A stretch of 64,000 nt of DNA from Reichenbachiella versicolor (GCF_003171675.1 NZ_QFZQ01000002.1:62001-126000), one strand, 5' to 3'. Positions 18,767 to 27,761 are shown, counted from the first letter of the stretch. Made by a program: numbers and translations. Notes: generated from the letters alone by a model not told the origin.

Positions 18767-20626
18767 TTATACTTCTTCCTCTACTAGGTCTTTTTCTACT
18801 CTCAATTTATCAATAATGAAATTCTGTCTATCAGGTGTATTCTTACCCATATAGAATTTTAACAAGTCTTCAATATCAGTCTGCTTTTGAAGAATTACTG
18901 GTTCTAGCCTGATATCTTCACCTATAAACTCACCAAATTCCTGTGGTGAAATCTCTCCAAGCCCTTTGAATCGAGTGATCTCTGGTTTATTACCAAGCTT
19001 AGTAATAGCAGCCTGACGCTCTTCATCACTGTAGCAGTATATGGTTTCTTTCTTGTTTCTAACTCTGAATAAAGGAGTTTCTAAAATAAAAACGTGTCCA
19101 TTTTTCACTAATTCTGGGAAGAACTGTAAAAAGTAGGTCAACAATAGCAACCTAATGTGCATACCATCCACATCAGCATCTGTTGCTATAACTATCTTTC
19201 TATACCTAAGACCTTCTAATCCGTCTTCAATGTTCAAGGCATGCTGAAGGAGGTTAAACTCTTCGTTCTCATATACTACCTTTTTTGTGTGACCGTAGCA
19301 ATTGAATGGCTTACCTCTTAGACTAAATACAGCTTGAGTCTGAACATCTCTAGACTTAGTAATAGATCCACTTGCTGAGTCTCCCTCGGTAATAAAAAGC
19401 ATAGTCTCACCTTTCTTCTCTTCATCACCTCTCTTGTCATCAAAATGTACTCTACAGTCTCTTAATTTCTTATTGTGCAGGTTCGCTTTCTTGGCTCTAT
19501 CATTTGCCAGTTTTTTAATCCCAGCTATTTCCTTACGCTCACGCTCTGATTGGATGATTCGCTTTTGAAGAGCTTCAGCTACGTCACTGTGTTTATGGAG
19601 ATAATCATCTAATGCTTTCTTTACAAAGTCATTGACGAAAGTCCTCATAGTTACACCATCAGGTGCAACATTAAGCGATCCTAGTTTTGTCTTGGTTTGA
19701 GATTCGAATACTGGTTCTTGCACCCTCACAGCAATTGCCCCAACAATACTTGCTCGGACATCTGCCGCATCGTAGTTTTTACCATAGAAGTCTCGAATGG
19801 TCTTCACCACCGCCTCACGCATGGCTGCTAAATGCGTCCCTCCTTGTGTAGTGTTCTGTCCATTCACAAAAGAATAATACTCTTCTCCATATTGGTTAGA
19901 GTGAGTCAGTGCCATCTCTATGTCTTCACCTTTTATGTGAATGATAGGGTACCTTAAGTTTTCTACATTGGTTTTTCTAGACAATAGGTCTAAAAGTCCA
20001 TTTTCACTGTGGTACTTCTGTCCATTGAAATTGATGGTGAGTCCAGCATTTAGATAAGCATAGTTCCAGATTTGGTTGTCAAGGTATTCTGGAATAAAAT
20101 GAAAATTCTTAAATACAGTATTGTCTGGCTCAAAGGCGAAAAATGTTCCGTTTCTTTCTGTAGTGGCTGCTACTTTATGATCGTTGACTAGGTTACCTGA
20201 ATTGAACTCAGCTACCTTAGTCTCACCTTCTCTGAACGATTGTACTTTAAAATAAGTAGAAAGAGCATTTACTGCTTTGGTACCTACTCCATTTAGTCCT
20301 ACTGATTTTTGAAAAGCTCCTGAATCGTATTTACCCCCCGTATTGATCTTGGATACGCAGTCCACGACTTTACCAAGTGGAATTCCTCTACCATAATCCC
20401 TCACTTCTACACGGTGATCTGATACTTTGATACTGATGGTCTTACCATGTCCCATCATATGCTCATCGATACTGTTGTCAACGATCTCTTTCACTAGGAC
20501 ATAGATACCATCATCCTGTGCTGATCCATCACCCAACTTACCAATGTACATCCCCGGACGTAGTCTGATATGCTCTTTCCAGTCAAGGGATTTAATACTA
20601 TCCTCGGTATATTCTACTGCAGCCAT
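18767..20626 (-). CDS. parE: DNA topoisomerase IV subunit B (ParE)
   Basis: This is the 619-residue ATPase subunit of topoisomerase IV. The GHKL ATP site is shown by [22 protein letters not shown] and [16 protein letters not shown] near residues 45-120, then a transducer domain. The TOPRIM domain has Glu414 in [12 protein letters not shown] and Asp483/485/487 in [11 protein letters not shown]. The short length, lacking the extra insertion of many GyrB proteins, and linkage to parC with a one-base gap support ParE rather than GyrB. The start is the ATG at 20626. The 195 bases upstream hold its promoter and a weak hairpin belonging to the next gene. Confidence 0.95.
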   Translation of the reverse strand: MAAVEYTEDSIKSLDWKEHIRLRPGMYIGKLGDGSAQDDGIYVLVKEIVDNSIDEHMMGHGKTISIKVSDHRVEVRDYGRGIPLGKVVDCVSKINTGGKYDSGAFQKSVGLNGVGTKAVNALSTYFKVQSFREGETKVAEFNSGNLVNDHKVAATTERNGTFFAFEPDNTVFKNFHFIPEYLDNQIWNYAYLNAGLTINFNGQKYHSENGLLDLLSRKTNVENLRYPIIHIKGEDIEMALTHSNQYGEEYYSFVNGQNTTQGGTHLAAMREAVVKTIRDFYGKNYDAADVRASIVGAIAVRVQEPVFESQTKTKLGSLNVAPDGVTMRTFVNDFVKKALDDYLHKHSDVAEALQKRIIQSERERKEIAGIKKLANDRAKKANLHNKKLRDCRVHFDDKRGDEEKKGETMLFITEGDSASGSITKSRDVQTQAVFSLRGKPFNCYGHTKKVVYENEEFNLLQHALNIEDGLEGLRYRKIVIATDADVDGMHIRLLLLTYFLQFFPELVKNGHVFILETPLFRVRNKKETIYCYSDEERQAAITKLGNKPEITRFKGLGEISPQEFGEFIGEDIRLEPVILQKQTDIEDLLKFYMGKNTPDRQNFIIDKLRVEKDLVEEEV

Positions 20627-20787
20627 TTATAAGAATCGAACGAATTAAAACTCTGTAAAATCAAGTTGTATTGAAGCAAGTTTGCTTTCAACAAAGACTC
20701 GAATTTAACAGAAATAGGACTAAAAAAAGAAGTAGAATAGCCAGTCTAGGTTGGGTTAGCTGATGTGTATTTTAGACTATTACTTTA

Positions 20788-20808
20788 AGGTAGTTTCACT
20801 AACTACCT
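20788..20808 (-). terminator. Weak hairpin after the membrane-protein gene
   Basis: There is an 8-bp perfect stem AGGTAGTT/AACTACCT with a five-base loop, 15 bases after the stop of the membrane-protein gene. It lacks a clear U-run on either strand, so intrinsic termination here is uncertain. Confidence 0.35.
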
Positions 20809-20822
20809 GTTTAACTGCACTT

Positions 20823-21284
20823 TTACTTTGATATAAATTTCAAGTAGAAAAAGTAAAAAACCCATCCAATCAAAATTATCGGACATAAGTAAACTAAGGC
20901 TACATAATGGTCTGGATTGACATCTCTACTGTTGTATAGGCCTATGTAAAAGGATGAAAAGATATAGATCACATTGAATACCAATGACAATCCAGTCCAC
21001 CAATGATAGATCTTTTGCTCTTTCGACAATTGATCGTATGACTCCATCGAAATCTCACTCTTTGGCAAAATCATATGTTGATAAGCTCTGATCAAGCCAT
21101 TGGTCAAGATGAATAATGCAAAGTATGCGTAGAAGAAATACGACTTGTTTATAGAATATGAGGCCGAGCCATTATCATCATACATGACTCCTATGTCTGT
21201 GGGTAATAAGGCATACACATAAAGGATAGTGGCTAGGAAGATGGGAACAGATGCCCAGTATTTGAATTTGATAATCTTAATCAT
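20823..21284 (-). CDS. Integral membrane protein of unknown function (four helices)
   Basis: From the ATG at 21284 the protein has 153 residues and about four transmembrane helices: ASVPIFLATILYVYALL, FYAYFALFILTNGLI, LSLVFNVIYIFSSFYIGL and YLCPIILIGWVFYFFYL. A loop between the first two (PTDIGVMYDDNGSASYSI) faces outward or inward undecided. A longer reading from an ATG at 21356 would add 24 residues with no obvious role. Family unknown to me. It is divergent from the haem-binding protein gene at 21420, with which it may share a promoter region. An imperfect terminator-like hairpin (AGGTAGTT/AACTACCT, 20788-20808) follows the stop. Confidence 0.7.
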   Translation of the reverse strand: MIKIIKFKYWASVPIFLATILYVYALLPTDIGVMYDDNGSASYSINKSYFFYAYFALFILTNGLIRAYQHMILPKSEISMESYDQLSKEQKIYHWWTGLSLVFNVIYIFSSFYIGLYNSRDVNPDHYVALVYLCPIILIGWVFYFFYLKFISK

Positions 21285-21419
21285 AACTGAAAATTGTGCG
21301 GCAAATCTAGTTAATAGAAAATGGAACATTGACACAGCTGTTCTGATTTGTTGCATGCATTCGTCGTGGAATTATCATAGTAATAGTAGTTTTGATTTTT
21401 ACTTCAATCAAAATACAAA

Positions 21420-21875
21420 ATGATGAAAAAAATAGGGCTAGCTCTTATTGCTGTACTTGTTATAATCCAGTTTTTCGGAATTGATAAAGAAACTCCTATG
21501 TCTGACCCTAAATCAGACTTTATTGCTATCCATACCCCTCCAACTTCTGTGGCAAACATGCTAAAAACTTCATGCTATGATTGTCACTCCTACGAAACAA
21601 AATACCCTTGGTACACTAATGTGGCTCCTTTGTCTTGGTGGATTGGTCACCATATCGAAGAAGGTCGAGAGGAATTGAACCTATCTGAATGGAGTAAATA
21701 CCCACAAGCGAAAGCATTGCATAAACTGGAAGAGATGTATGAAGAAGTGGAGCATGATGAGATGCCTCTAAGTTCTTATCTATGGGTGCATAGTGAGGCT
21801 GCTCTTACTGATGAACAAAAAGAAGAAATGGTCGCTTGGATCAAATCGATTCCCAGTGTAGAGGATGAGCATTAA
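21420..21875 (+). CDS. Membrane-anchored haem-binding domain protein (c-type, CxxCH)
   Basis: The 151 residues start with one N-terminal membrane segment (IGLALIAVLVIIQFFG), then a periplasmic haem-binding domain. The CYDCH motif (Cys52, Cys55, His56) is a covalent haem c site and is embedded in the family pattern SCYDCHSYETKYPWYTNVAPLSWWIGHHI, cited here only for its position (about 51-79). The following ELNLSEWSKYP and the C-terminal EEMVAWIKS are also typical of this small Bacteroidota haem-binding family. A role in electron transfer is likely, but the partner is unknown. Tandem ATGs at 21420 and 21423 are equally possible starts. Confidence 0.88.
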   Translation: MMKKIGLALIAVLVIIQFFGIDKETPMSDPKSDFIAIHTPPTSVANMLKTSCYDCHSYETKYPWYTNVAPLSWWIGHHIEEGREELNLSEWSKYPQAKALHKLEEMYEEVEHDEMPLSSYLWVHSEAALTDEQKEEMVAWIKSIPSVEDEH

Positions 21876-22277
21876 CCCGAAAGATTCGGGATCCAATTAA
21901 TGAAGCTCCCCGACCCAAGGGTACGGGGTATCTTTGGGATTTTATTTCTACTCGACCCAAGGGTCGGGGAATTAAACCCAAAGGGCTATCGCCCTGCGAT
22001 TAAAAGCATTATCTAATTGATTGTCAAATAGGTTTGACGTTTGAAGTACACCAAGAAACTGGCGATAAATTTAACTGGTCATTCGATATATAAAATATTA
22101 TATATCAATCTCTTGTGCTTCATAATAAACATTACTGGTGAATTATGCGGGTTAAGAAATAAGCTATAGCCCTGCGATTCTAAAACCCTGAAGGTAATTA
22201 CACAAAATAGTACGTTTGAACAGCCCTGTAATAGGTTTTAACAGGTCTCTCAAACGTATTTTCTTTAAGAAAAAGCT
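21876..22277. repeat. Intergenic region with hairpins and a dispersed repeat (copies 1 and partial)
   Basis: No gene was seen. CCCGAA/TTCGGG (21887-21901 region) forms a small hairpin just after the haem-protein stop. Bases 21899-22005 are one copy of a dispersed element of about 107 bp that contains two GC-rich hairpins (CCCCG...CGGGG; CGACCC/GGGTCG) and ends in TATCGCCCTGCGATTAAAA. A truncated copy of its right end is at about 22150-22186. The other copies are at 49576-49682 and, inverted, at 27075-27130. Confidence 0.75.
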
Positions 22278-22853
22278 TTAGTCCTTTTTTGTGCCAAATA
22301 TCACTTTCAATATCAATAGTGAATATGGAGTGATGGCTGCTCCGGTGATAAACCAAGCCCAAAATGGTGAGATAACTTTGAGCAAGTTGGAAGATATTAG
22401 TGCGTGAAGGACTATTTCTCCTGTGAATGCCAAGGCATATAATAGACTCCTAACTCCTCCATTGAGCTTTCTATTATCTTCTTGAGCCGGATAGGTAAAA
22501 TACTGATTGACAAAGTATGAAAAAATCAGGTTGAGCGTTTGAGATGAGACTGATGCAGCTATTGGGTTGAAATGGTGCAATACTATCAAGTATATATTTC
22601 TATTGAACAATGCACAGACCATGATCGCAATCCCAAAGCGTATCACTAAATGCATATTCAATGGGGCTGATAACAAAACAGCATTGGTCGCCACTGTTCC
22701 AAACAATAGCATGTAAAACACCCAATCATTGATAGCTTGTTCATTGACTGACATGAAGTACAGCAGACTGAATAGAATGGGGACTATACTAAGAAAACCT
22801 AGTGATCGATAGCAGGGTCGATTAACAGCGTCTAGGACGAATAATTGTCTCAT
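22278..22853 (-). CDS. Multi-pass membrane protein of unknown function
   Basis: From the ATG at 22853 the protein has 191 residues with about five or six hydrophobic segments (for example LGFLSIVPILFSLLYFM, VFYMLLFGTVATNAVLL, FGIAIMVCALF, LLYALAFTGEIVLHAL, PFWAWFITGAAITPYSLL). The stretch LNLIFSYFVNQYFTYP faintly recalls the N-R-[YF] signature of GtrA-like flippase subunits, but this is too weak to name it. It stands alone and nothing in its context gives a role. A 36-base longer reading frame exists upstream but adds a hydrophilic start of no clear value. Confidence 0.6.
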   Translation of the reverse strand: MRQLFVLDAVNRPCYRSLGFLSIVPILFSLLYFMSVNEQAINDWVFYMLLFGTVATNAVLLSAPLNMHLVIRFGIAIMVCALFNRNIYLIVLHHFNPIAASVSSQTLNLIFSYFVNQYFTYPAQEDNRKLNGGVRSLLYALAFTGEIVLHALISSNLLKVISPFWAWFITGAAITPYSLLILKVIFGTKKD

Positions 22854-23061
22854 GAGTGCAAAGTTATGAGTATCAATGAGCACTATCAACCTACTCTCAA
22901 TATTATTCTCAAACTGCCTAAGACTTAATCTTCTGTTTCAAGTTTCGTTATTTAATCATCATATAAATTTTAAATTCTCAGGATCTACCATTCCATCCCC
23001 TTAGTATCATCTAATTTTCAAAGCGTAAAGCAAAATTTATTTATCTCTCTGTCTAGAAATT

Positions 23062-24357
23062 TCAATCTTTCTTCTTCCTCTTTGGGTCCTTCTTCTTCTT
23101 TGGGGCCTTCTTAGAATAGTCCTCACTTTTTATACTATTTAATACTTTACCATATTTTCGAAATTCTTGCTTAACCATTCTTGAATATTTTTTATCATTC
23201 TCTTTCTTCCTCTCAAGAGTATAATTTTCTATTTGAGACTCACTTACCGGTACTAGTTTAATGAACCTTGTAATATGTCTATCCTTCCTCTTTTCATACC
23301 AAACGGGATAAAAAACACTTGGAGATTTTATCTTCGTTCCATCTAAGTATCTAAATGTCTCTAACAAATCGTAAACTTTACCATTCTTCACAAAGACTCT
23401 TATGCTTGGTAAACCTGCTTTTTTAGCTGATAACTTAAAAGGTGTACTTGAACCAAAATACCCCTCTCCATCATCCCGATAGCCTGCACCAAAAATCCCT
23501 GTATGAATAGATGAAATACCATCAGGAAAAAATAGTTTCCCTACCTTACCCAGATTTCCAATTGAAGTTGCTTTAGGCTTTGACCCTATGGTAAAAGCTT
23601 CGAAGAATTCTCGAAGGTTGGTCATGATATCACCATTCTTTAGCTTATACCTTGCATAGGCATACTTATCTTCAGGTCTTTTATCAATTCTTCTGTCCTC
23701 AATCTCTTCCTCCTCTTCGTACTTTTTTTTCTTCTTTGTTTCCTCAGGGACTACTGGTGGGATGTACTTACGTGTCAAATAATTATTCAAATACCTTAAC
23801 AACTGGTCTATGTCATATGAAAACTGATGAGTATATCCTCTCTCAAGTGGATGTCTGGAAAGAAAATCATATAATTCTGTTCTTAAACTTTGCAATGAAA
23901 GAGACCATCGAGGGTCATCTGGTTGAGAACCTATCTTGCGCTCAAGTCCACTTAAGTAAGTAAACAAATCATTTTCTCTAGGATGCTTAGATCTCTTTGG
24001 AGTCCTTACTCCGTTATATTTAGAAAAAGAAAGATGAGCTTCTTGTAATTTCTTGAGCAGACCGATTTCTAAGTTTTTATCCTCCTTTAAATTATAATTA
24101 GACAATGCTCTTGTCAGCTCAAGAATCATGGAAGGAATAGGATCATCCTTGAGAGGCTTGATGTAAGGAAATTTATTCTCAGTCTCTATATCGCTTCGAT
24201 TGTTGCTATGAGTAGAGTCAAGGTTTCGAAACTGTTCTTGGGCCCAAGGACTTTTCTGTAAATGAGACCAACTGTTTATGAGTTCATCATTATCATCGAA
24301 GAAGTCATCATCAGTATCAAGGTCATTTAGGCGTTGTATTTGATTAGGTATATCCAT
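23062..24357 (-). CDS. Highly charged two-part protein of unknown function, divergent from the eCIS-like ATPase
   Basis: This 431-residue protein is not recognised. It has an acidic N-terminal part (residues 1-200, with DTDDDFFDDNDE at 14-25 and helical stretches), then a charged linker that switches from polylysine to polyglutamate (KKKKKY, EEEEE; 208-219). A compact C-terminal domain follows (about 230-385; SIHTGIFGAGYRDDGEGYFG, then IRVFVKNGKVYDLLETFRYLDG and VFYPVWYEKRKDRHITRFIKL), ending in a strongly basic tail (KKAPKKKKDPKRKKKD). There is no signal peptide or membrane segment. It is transcribed away from the AAA+ ATPase gene across a 236-base shared intergenic region. An effector or adaptor of a contractile injection system is one possibility, but this is inference from the neighbour only. 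Confidence 0.75.
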   Translation of the reverse strand: MDIPNQIQRLNDLDTDDDFFDDNDELINSWSHLQKSPWAQEQFRNLDSTHSNNRSDIETENKFPYIKPLKDDPIPSMILELTRALSNYNLKEDKNLEIGLLKKLQEAHLSFSKYNGVRTPKRSKHPRENDLFTYLSGLERKIGSQPDDPRWSLSLQSLRTELYDFLSRHPLERGYTHQFSYDIDQLLRYLNNYLTRKYIPPVVPEETKKKKKYEEEEEIEDRRIDKRPEDKYAYARYKLKNGDIMTNLREFFEAFTIGSKPKATSIGNLGKVGKLFFPDGISSIHTGIFGAGYRDDGEGYFGSSTPFKLSAKKAGLPSIRVFVKNGKVYDLLETFRYLDGTKIKSPSVFYPVWYEKRKDRHITRFIKLVPVSESQIENYTLERKKENDKKYSRMVKQEFRKYGKVLNSIKSEDYSKKAPKKKKDPKRKKKD

Positions 24358-24593
24358 TGTTTTTCAAAGAAATAAAGTTGCCCTCAATAAATCACACGAA
24401 AGTTTCAAGAACAACAAATGAGTTTATATTCTAAAGTATTACAATAAAAGCAAGAAGAGAGCTTTACTGATAACCTATTCTTTGAAAGATCAAAAAAATA
24501 CCAAATTAGGGGACTATATTTTCAATAACAAATTCACTTTTTTTGAGGTCATCTATTATCTGTTATTATCCAAACACTGCTGCTTTATCTCCT

Positions 24594-26636
24594 ATGAATT
24601 ACGAAAATAACCTTGACAAACACGACTTAAAACATGAGGTCTTTTCTGACCGAGAACAGGAAAGTTACCATGATACCAAATTGGACATCATCCGAAATTA
24701 TTTTGGACTCATGGTCATGAATCCAGACGAAGCTCCCAGCATTCACCACCGGGCGATCTATCGTGAGATTAACTGGTTGCTACAGATTATAGGATATAGA
24801 TTCCGGAACTTTAATAGCCAAGAAGACTTTGAGGTCTTTCAAGGAGAAATGGATTTTCAATATAGCATGATTCAGATACCCAATCTTGACGAAGCTAGTC
24901 ATTATGGTTCATGGGTTATTGAGCATCAACTTTCTTCACAAGACAGGCTCTTCATGTCTGTTGTGATGGCGATGAGCCTTAATGATGCTTTATTCTTTGC
25001 ATTGCTTGAGTTACTCAAACTTCCCATCATATCAGTCTATGTCGGTGGACTAACTCAAAACAACGGACGTAGATTCCTACCTACGGTACAAACAATTTTA
25101 TATCTATTAGCGGGTACTGATTTAAAAAAACAAGCGGAATATCAACTCTATTTCCGGTCAAAGGCTATTCTAATCCAAAAAAGTGGCATACAGCTGAAAA
25201 GCAGTCAGTCGATGCGTACGGGGTATGACGATATCATAGACGAATGGAAAAATCTATTGGTATCTCTTGACCCTGTGGTGTGGCAGTACTTCCTAGGAGC
25301 CGACATGCCTCAGCCAGAGGAAAACAAACAGCTACCTCTGACGCTACTGGAGACCTCTTTGAGTTTGGACGAATTGGTCTTGAAGGACAGTGTGATGAAA
25401 CAATTGCAACCGATCATCGCATTTGCCCGAAATGGCCGAAATTTCTTTGAAGATCCTAATATCAGCGCTGGCTTCAAAAAAGGTTTTATTGTCCTGCTAC
25501 ATGGAGAGCCTGGTACAGGTAAAACATTGATCGCCTCCACCATCGGCAAATATGTAGGACTTAAAACCTATCAGTTGGAAGTCGCTCAAGTCATTTCTAA
25601 ATATATCGGCGAGACGTCTCAAAATATGAGTAAAGTCTTTGATGAGTTGGAGCGTACCATTAATTGGCTACAGGGAGAACCCAGCATTTTATTCGTTGAT
25701 GAGGCGGATGCCATCATGGGCAAGCGGTCAGAAGTAAAAGATAGTAAAGATCGATATGCCAATCTGGACGTATCCTTTTTGCTTCAAAGACTCGAGAAGT
25801 TTCCAGGGGTAGTAATCCTTGCTACTAACTTTCATCAAAACCTTGATGACGCATTTAAGCGTAGAATTCAAAATCAAATCTACATTCCTCAGCCTGAGGC
25901 TCCTGAACGAACTCAGCTCTGGACCAATTATTTGCCTAATCACCTCTATTACCCTTCAGAAAACTTCGCGACTCACATGGGCGAAAAGTTTGCTCTGACG
26001 GGAGCACAGATCAACAATATCCTGAAACAAGCTTCTATTATTGCATTTTCTGAGGGTGCGTACACATTGGAATTTATTCAACATATAGAGCCAGCTATCA
26101 AATCTGAATATATCAAAATGGGTAAAGTGTATCATAGACCACAGGAAATACATTATGAATACGCCTTTGATCATGGTGAATCAGAAATAGAGTCAGACCA
26201 GACAGAAAAAACTGTCAATATCAATGCAACTAAAAACAATGACCACATAGACATAGATAGCGAACTCTCTCCAATACCAAATCCCTCTTCTAATCAGCGC
26301 ATCGGTACACCTGGAAGACCCCAAAAACTGGTCAAAAGAAACAGAAGGACAGAACGAACTTCGATCATAGCCTCTAACAGGACTTTGAGCGTTAAAAGTG
26401 CTATTCATATCTGGCAGAGCAGTCTGCCAGAAGGCTATAGTTATGCTAGACGTGATTTAGCTTCTAATCTTGCCAAATTTTATGCCCTTACCCAATCACA
26501 AATCGTCTGGGTGGTAGAACGAGCTGTAAATCATGCAAAAGTTGAAGATACTTGTGTTTTGGATCAGAACAGTTCTATCAATCTAGCTCTAGAGGAAATG
26601 CGACAGCAACTGGGAAAAGTGAATTTATTGCGATAG
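24594..26636 (+). CDS. AAA+ ATPase of extracellular contractile injection system (Afp15-like) type
   Basis: The protein has 680 residues from the ATG at 24594 (an in-frame TTG at 24543 would add 17). The N-terminal region (about 1-240) with RRFLPTVQTILYLLAGTDL resembles the domain preceding the ATPase in eCIS ATPases such as Afp15. The AAA core has Walker A GEPGTGKT (304-311), Walker B ILFVDEAD (Asp369-Glu370), a sensor-1 Asn in LATNFHQNLD and Arg residues in DAFKRRI. The AAA lid (443-512) is repeated as a second lid-like segment at 607-676 after a charged linker. In eCIS the ATPase is needed for particle assembly or cargo loading. No sheath, tube or baseplate gene is in this window, so it is an orphan here. 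Confidence 0.82.
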   Translation: MNYENNLDKHDLKHEVFSDREQESYHDTKLDIIRNYFGLMVMNPDEAPSIHHRAIYREINWLLQIIGYRFRNFNSQEDFEVFQGEMDFQYSMIQIPNLDEASHYGSWVIEHQLSSQDRLFMSVVMAMSLNDALFFALLELLKLPIISVYVGGLTQNNGRRFLPTVQTILYLLAGTDLKKQAEYQLYFRSKAILIQKSGIQLKSSQSMRTGYDDIIDEWKNLLVSLDPVVWQYFLGADMPQPEENKQLPLTLLETSLSLDELVLKDSVMKQLQPIIAFARNGRNFFEDPNISAGFKKGFIVLLHGEPGTGKTLIASTIGKYVGLKTYQLEVAQVISKYIGETSQNMSKVFDELERTINWLQGEPSILFVDEADAIMGKRSEVKDSKDRYANLDVSFLLQRLEKFPGVVILATNFHQNLDDAFKRRIQNQIYIPQPEAPERTQLWTNYLPNHLYYPSENFATHMGEKFALTGAQINNILKQASIIAFSEGAYTLEFIQHIEPAIKSEYIKMGKVYHRPQEIHYEYAFDHGESEIESDQTEKTVNINATKNNDHIDIDSELSPIPNPSSNQRIGTPGRPQKLVKRNRRTERTSIIASNRTLSVKSAIHIWQSSLPEGYSYARRDLASNLAKFYALTQSQIVWVVERAVNHAKVEDTCVLDQNSSINLALEEMRQQLGKVNLLR

Positions 26637-27172
26637 TCATAATAAGTTTCTTTAAACCCAATTTCAATTCATTCTAATAGGTCAATTTCTAGAACGAGGG
26701 TACCTCAGAGGTACCCCCTAGTACCTCAAAATTCATCAAGGGTACCTCTGAGGTACCCTATTCCACCTTGGAGCTCCGTCGATGTATGTAAAAGCTTACT
26801 CAATGGAGCTCTGAGGTAGAAGTTTCTATGTTTTAGCTCCAAGCTTGGAGCTTTTAGCTCGACGTTTCGACCTCTGAGGTTAATCTATTGATCTTTTTGC
26901 TAGATGATTGCATGTTAGAGGTGGACGCTTGTATGTTTAAGATGGACGTTTGTACCTTTTAGCTTTGCGCTTGCACCTCTGAGGTCCATCATTGAACCTT
27001 TTTGCTGCATCATATAACGTTATTTTAGATAACTATGACCTGGCTCATACTATATTCAATAAATATCTCATATATTTAATCCTAGGGCGATAGGCTAATG
27101 GGTTTAGTCTCCCGACCCTTGGGTCAAAGAGCCTTACTGATATTCTTCAATTTCAAAAAATAAACCATCCCT
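26637..27172. repeat. Array of about 15 units with exact 21-bp period, plus palindromes and an inverted repeat copy
   Basis: This 536-base gap holds no convincing gene. From about 26688 to 27023 the sequence falls into units of exactly 21 bp that can be laid out without gaps. Each has the form AGST-N10-ASCT (S = G or C, with drift to ATGT, ATCT and TGCT) plus a 3-base spacer, often CTG or TTT. Starts are at 26709, 26730, 26751 and so on to 27003. The half-sites make each unit, and each junction, a pseudo-palindrome. Perfect examples are the 19-mers at 26698-26716 and 26740-26758 and the 18-mer AGCTCCAAGCTTGGAGCT at 26835-26852. Stops interrupt every frame checked. Bases 27075-27130 are an inverted partial copy of the dispersed element at 21899. 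Confidence 0.85.
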
Positions 27173-27715
27173 ATGAATGACCAAATTCACATCTGTACTT
27201 ATCACTCCCCTGTTGGCGAATTAATTATTGGTATCTATGACAATCAGGTTTGTTTGTGTGACTGGAAGTATCGCAATATGAGGGCTTCTGTTGATCAACG
27301 AATCGGTTCTAGTTTGAAAGCTCACTATATTGAGAATCTTCACCCTCTGGCAGAGGTAGTCATGAACCAACTGAACGAATATTTTAATAAATCTCGAAAG
27401 GTATTTGAATTACCTCTTCTCATGGTCGGCACAGAGTTCCAGCGGAGTGTTTGGGATATGCTGATTTCCATTCCTTATGGACAAACTCATTCATACTTGC
27501 AGCTCAGCCAACGTCTTGGCGATCCTAAAGCGATAAGGGCTGTGGCATCTGCCAACGGTGCTAATGCTCTTTCTATCATAGTTCCATGCCACAGAATAAT
27601 AGGAAGCAATGGTGATCTGACTGGCTACGCAGGGGGTTTGTCTGCTAAGCAAAAACTTCTCGAGATGGAAGGCGCTATTTTGCCCAATATGCAGGTGGAA
27701 TTGTTTGAAATGTAG
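27173..27715 (+). CDS. ogt: Methylated-DNA--protein-cysteine methyltransferase
   Basis: The 180-residue suicide repair protein moves the methyl group of O6-methylguanine (or O4-methylthymine) to its own cysteine. The active site is Cys139 in IVPCHRIIGSNG. The helix-turn-helix region (VWDMLISIPYGQTHSYLQL, with the Arg finger near AIRAVASANGANALS) and the closing GYAGGLSAKQKLLEME are all standard. The N-terminal ribonuclease-like subdomain is present (HSPVGELIIGIYDNQVCLCDW), and no Ada regulatory domain is fused. The ATG at 27173 fits the family start. It is convergent with mgsA and shares a terminator with it. Confidence 0.96.
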   Translation: MNDQIHICTYHSPVGELIIGIYDNQVCLCDWKYRNMRASVDQRIGSSLKAHYIENLHPLAEVVMNQLNEYFNKSRKVFELPLLMVGTEFQRSVWDMLISIPYGQTHSYLQLSQRLGDPKAIRAVASANGANALSIIVPCHRIIGSNGDLTGYAGGLSAKQKLLEMEGAILPNMQVELFEM

Positions 27716-27761
27716 TGTAGAAAATTATCTCCATCAGTATATCGTCTAATGATAAAACAAA

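Noticed and set aside
23062-26636. A complete contractile injection system locus
   Set aside because: Only the ATPase-like gene has eCIS character. There is no tube, sheath, baseplate, spike or DUF4157 gene in the window.
26688-27023. CRISPR array or plasmid iterons
   Set aside because: The units are only 21 bp in total and share just the end words. There is no conserved repeat longer than 4-5 bases, no spacer length of CRISPR type, no cas gene and no replication initiator.
26688-27023. A coding heptad-repeat (leucine-rich) peptide in this array
   Set aside because: On both strands one frame gives a seven-residue pattern starting with Leu, but stops occur in several units on each strand and no start with a ribosome site is seen. 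The pattern on both strands follows from the dyad symmetry.
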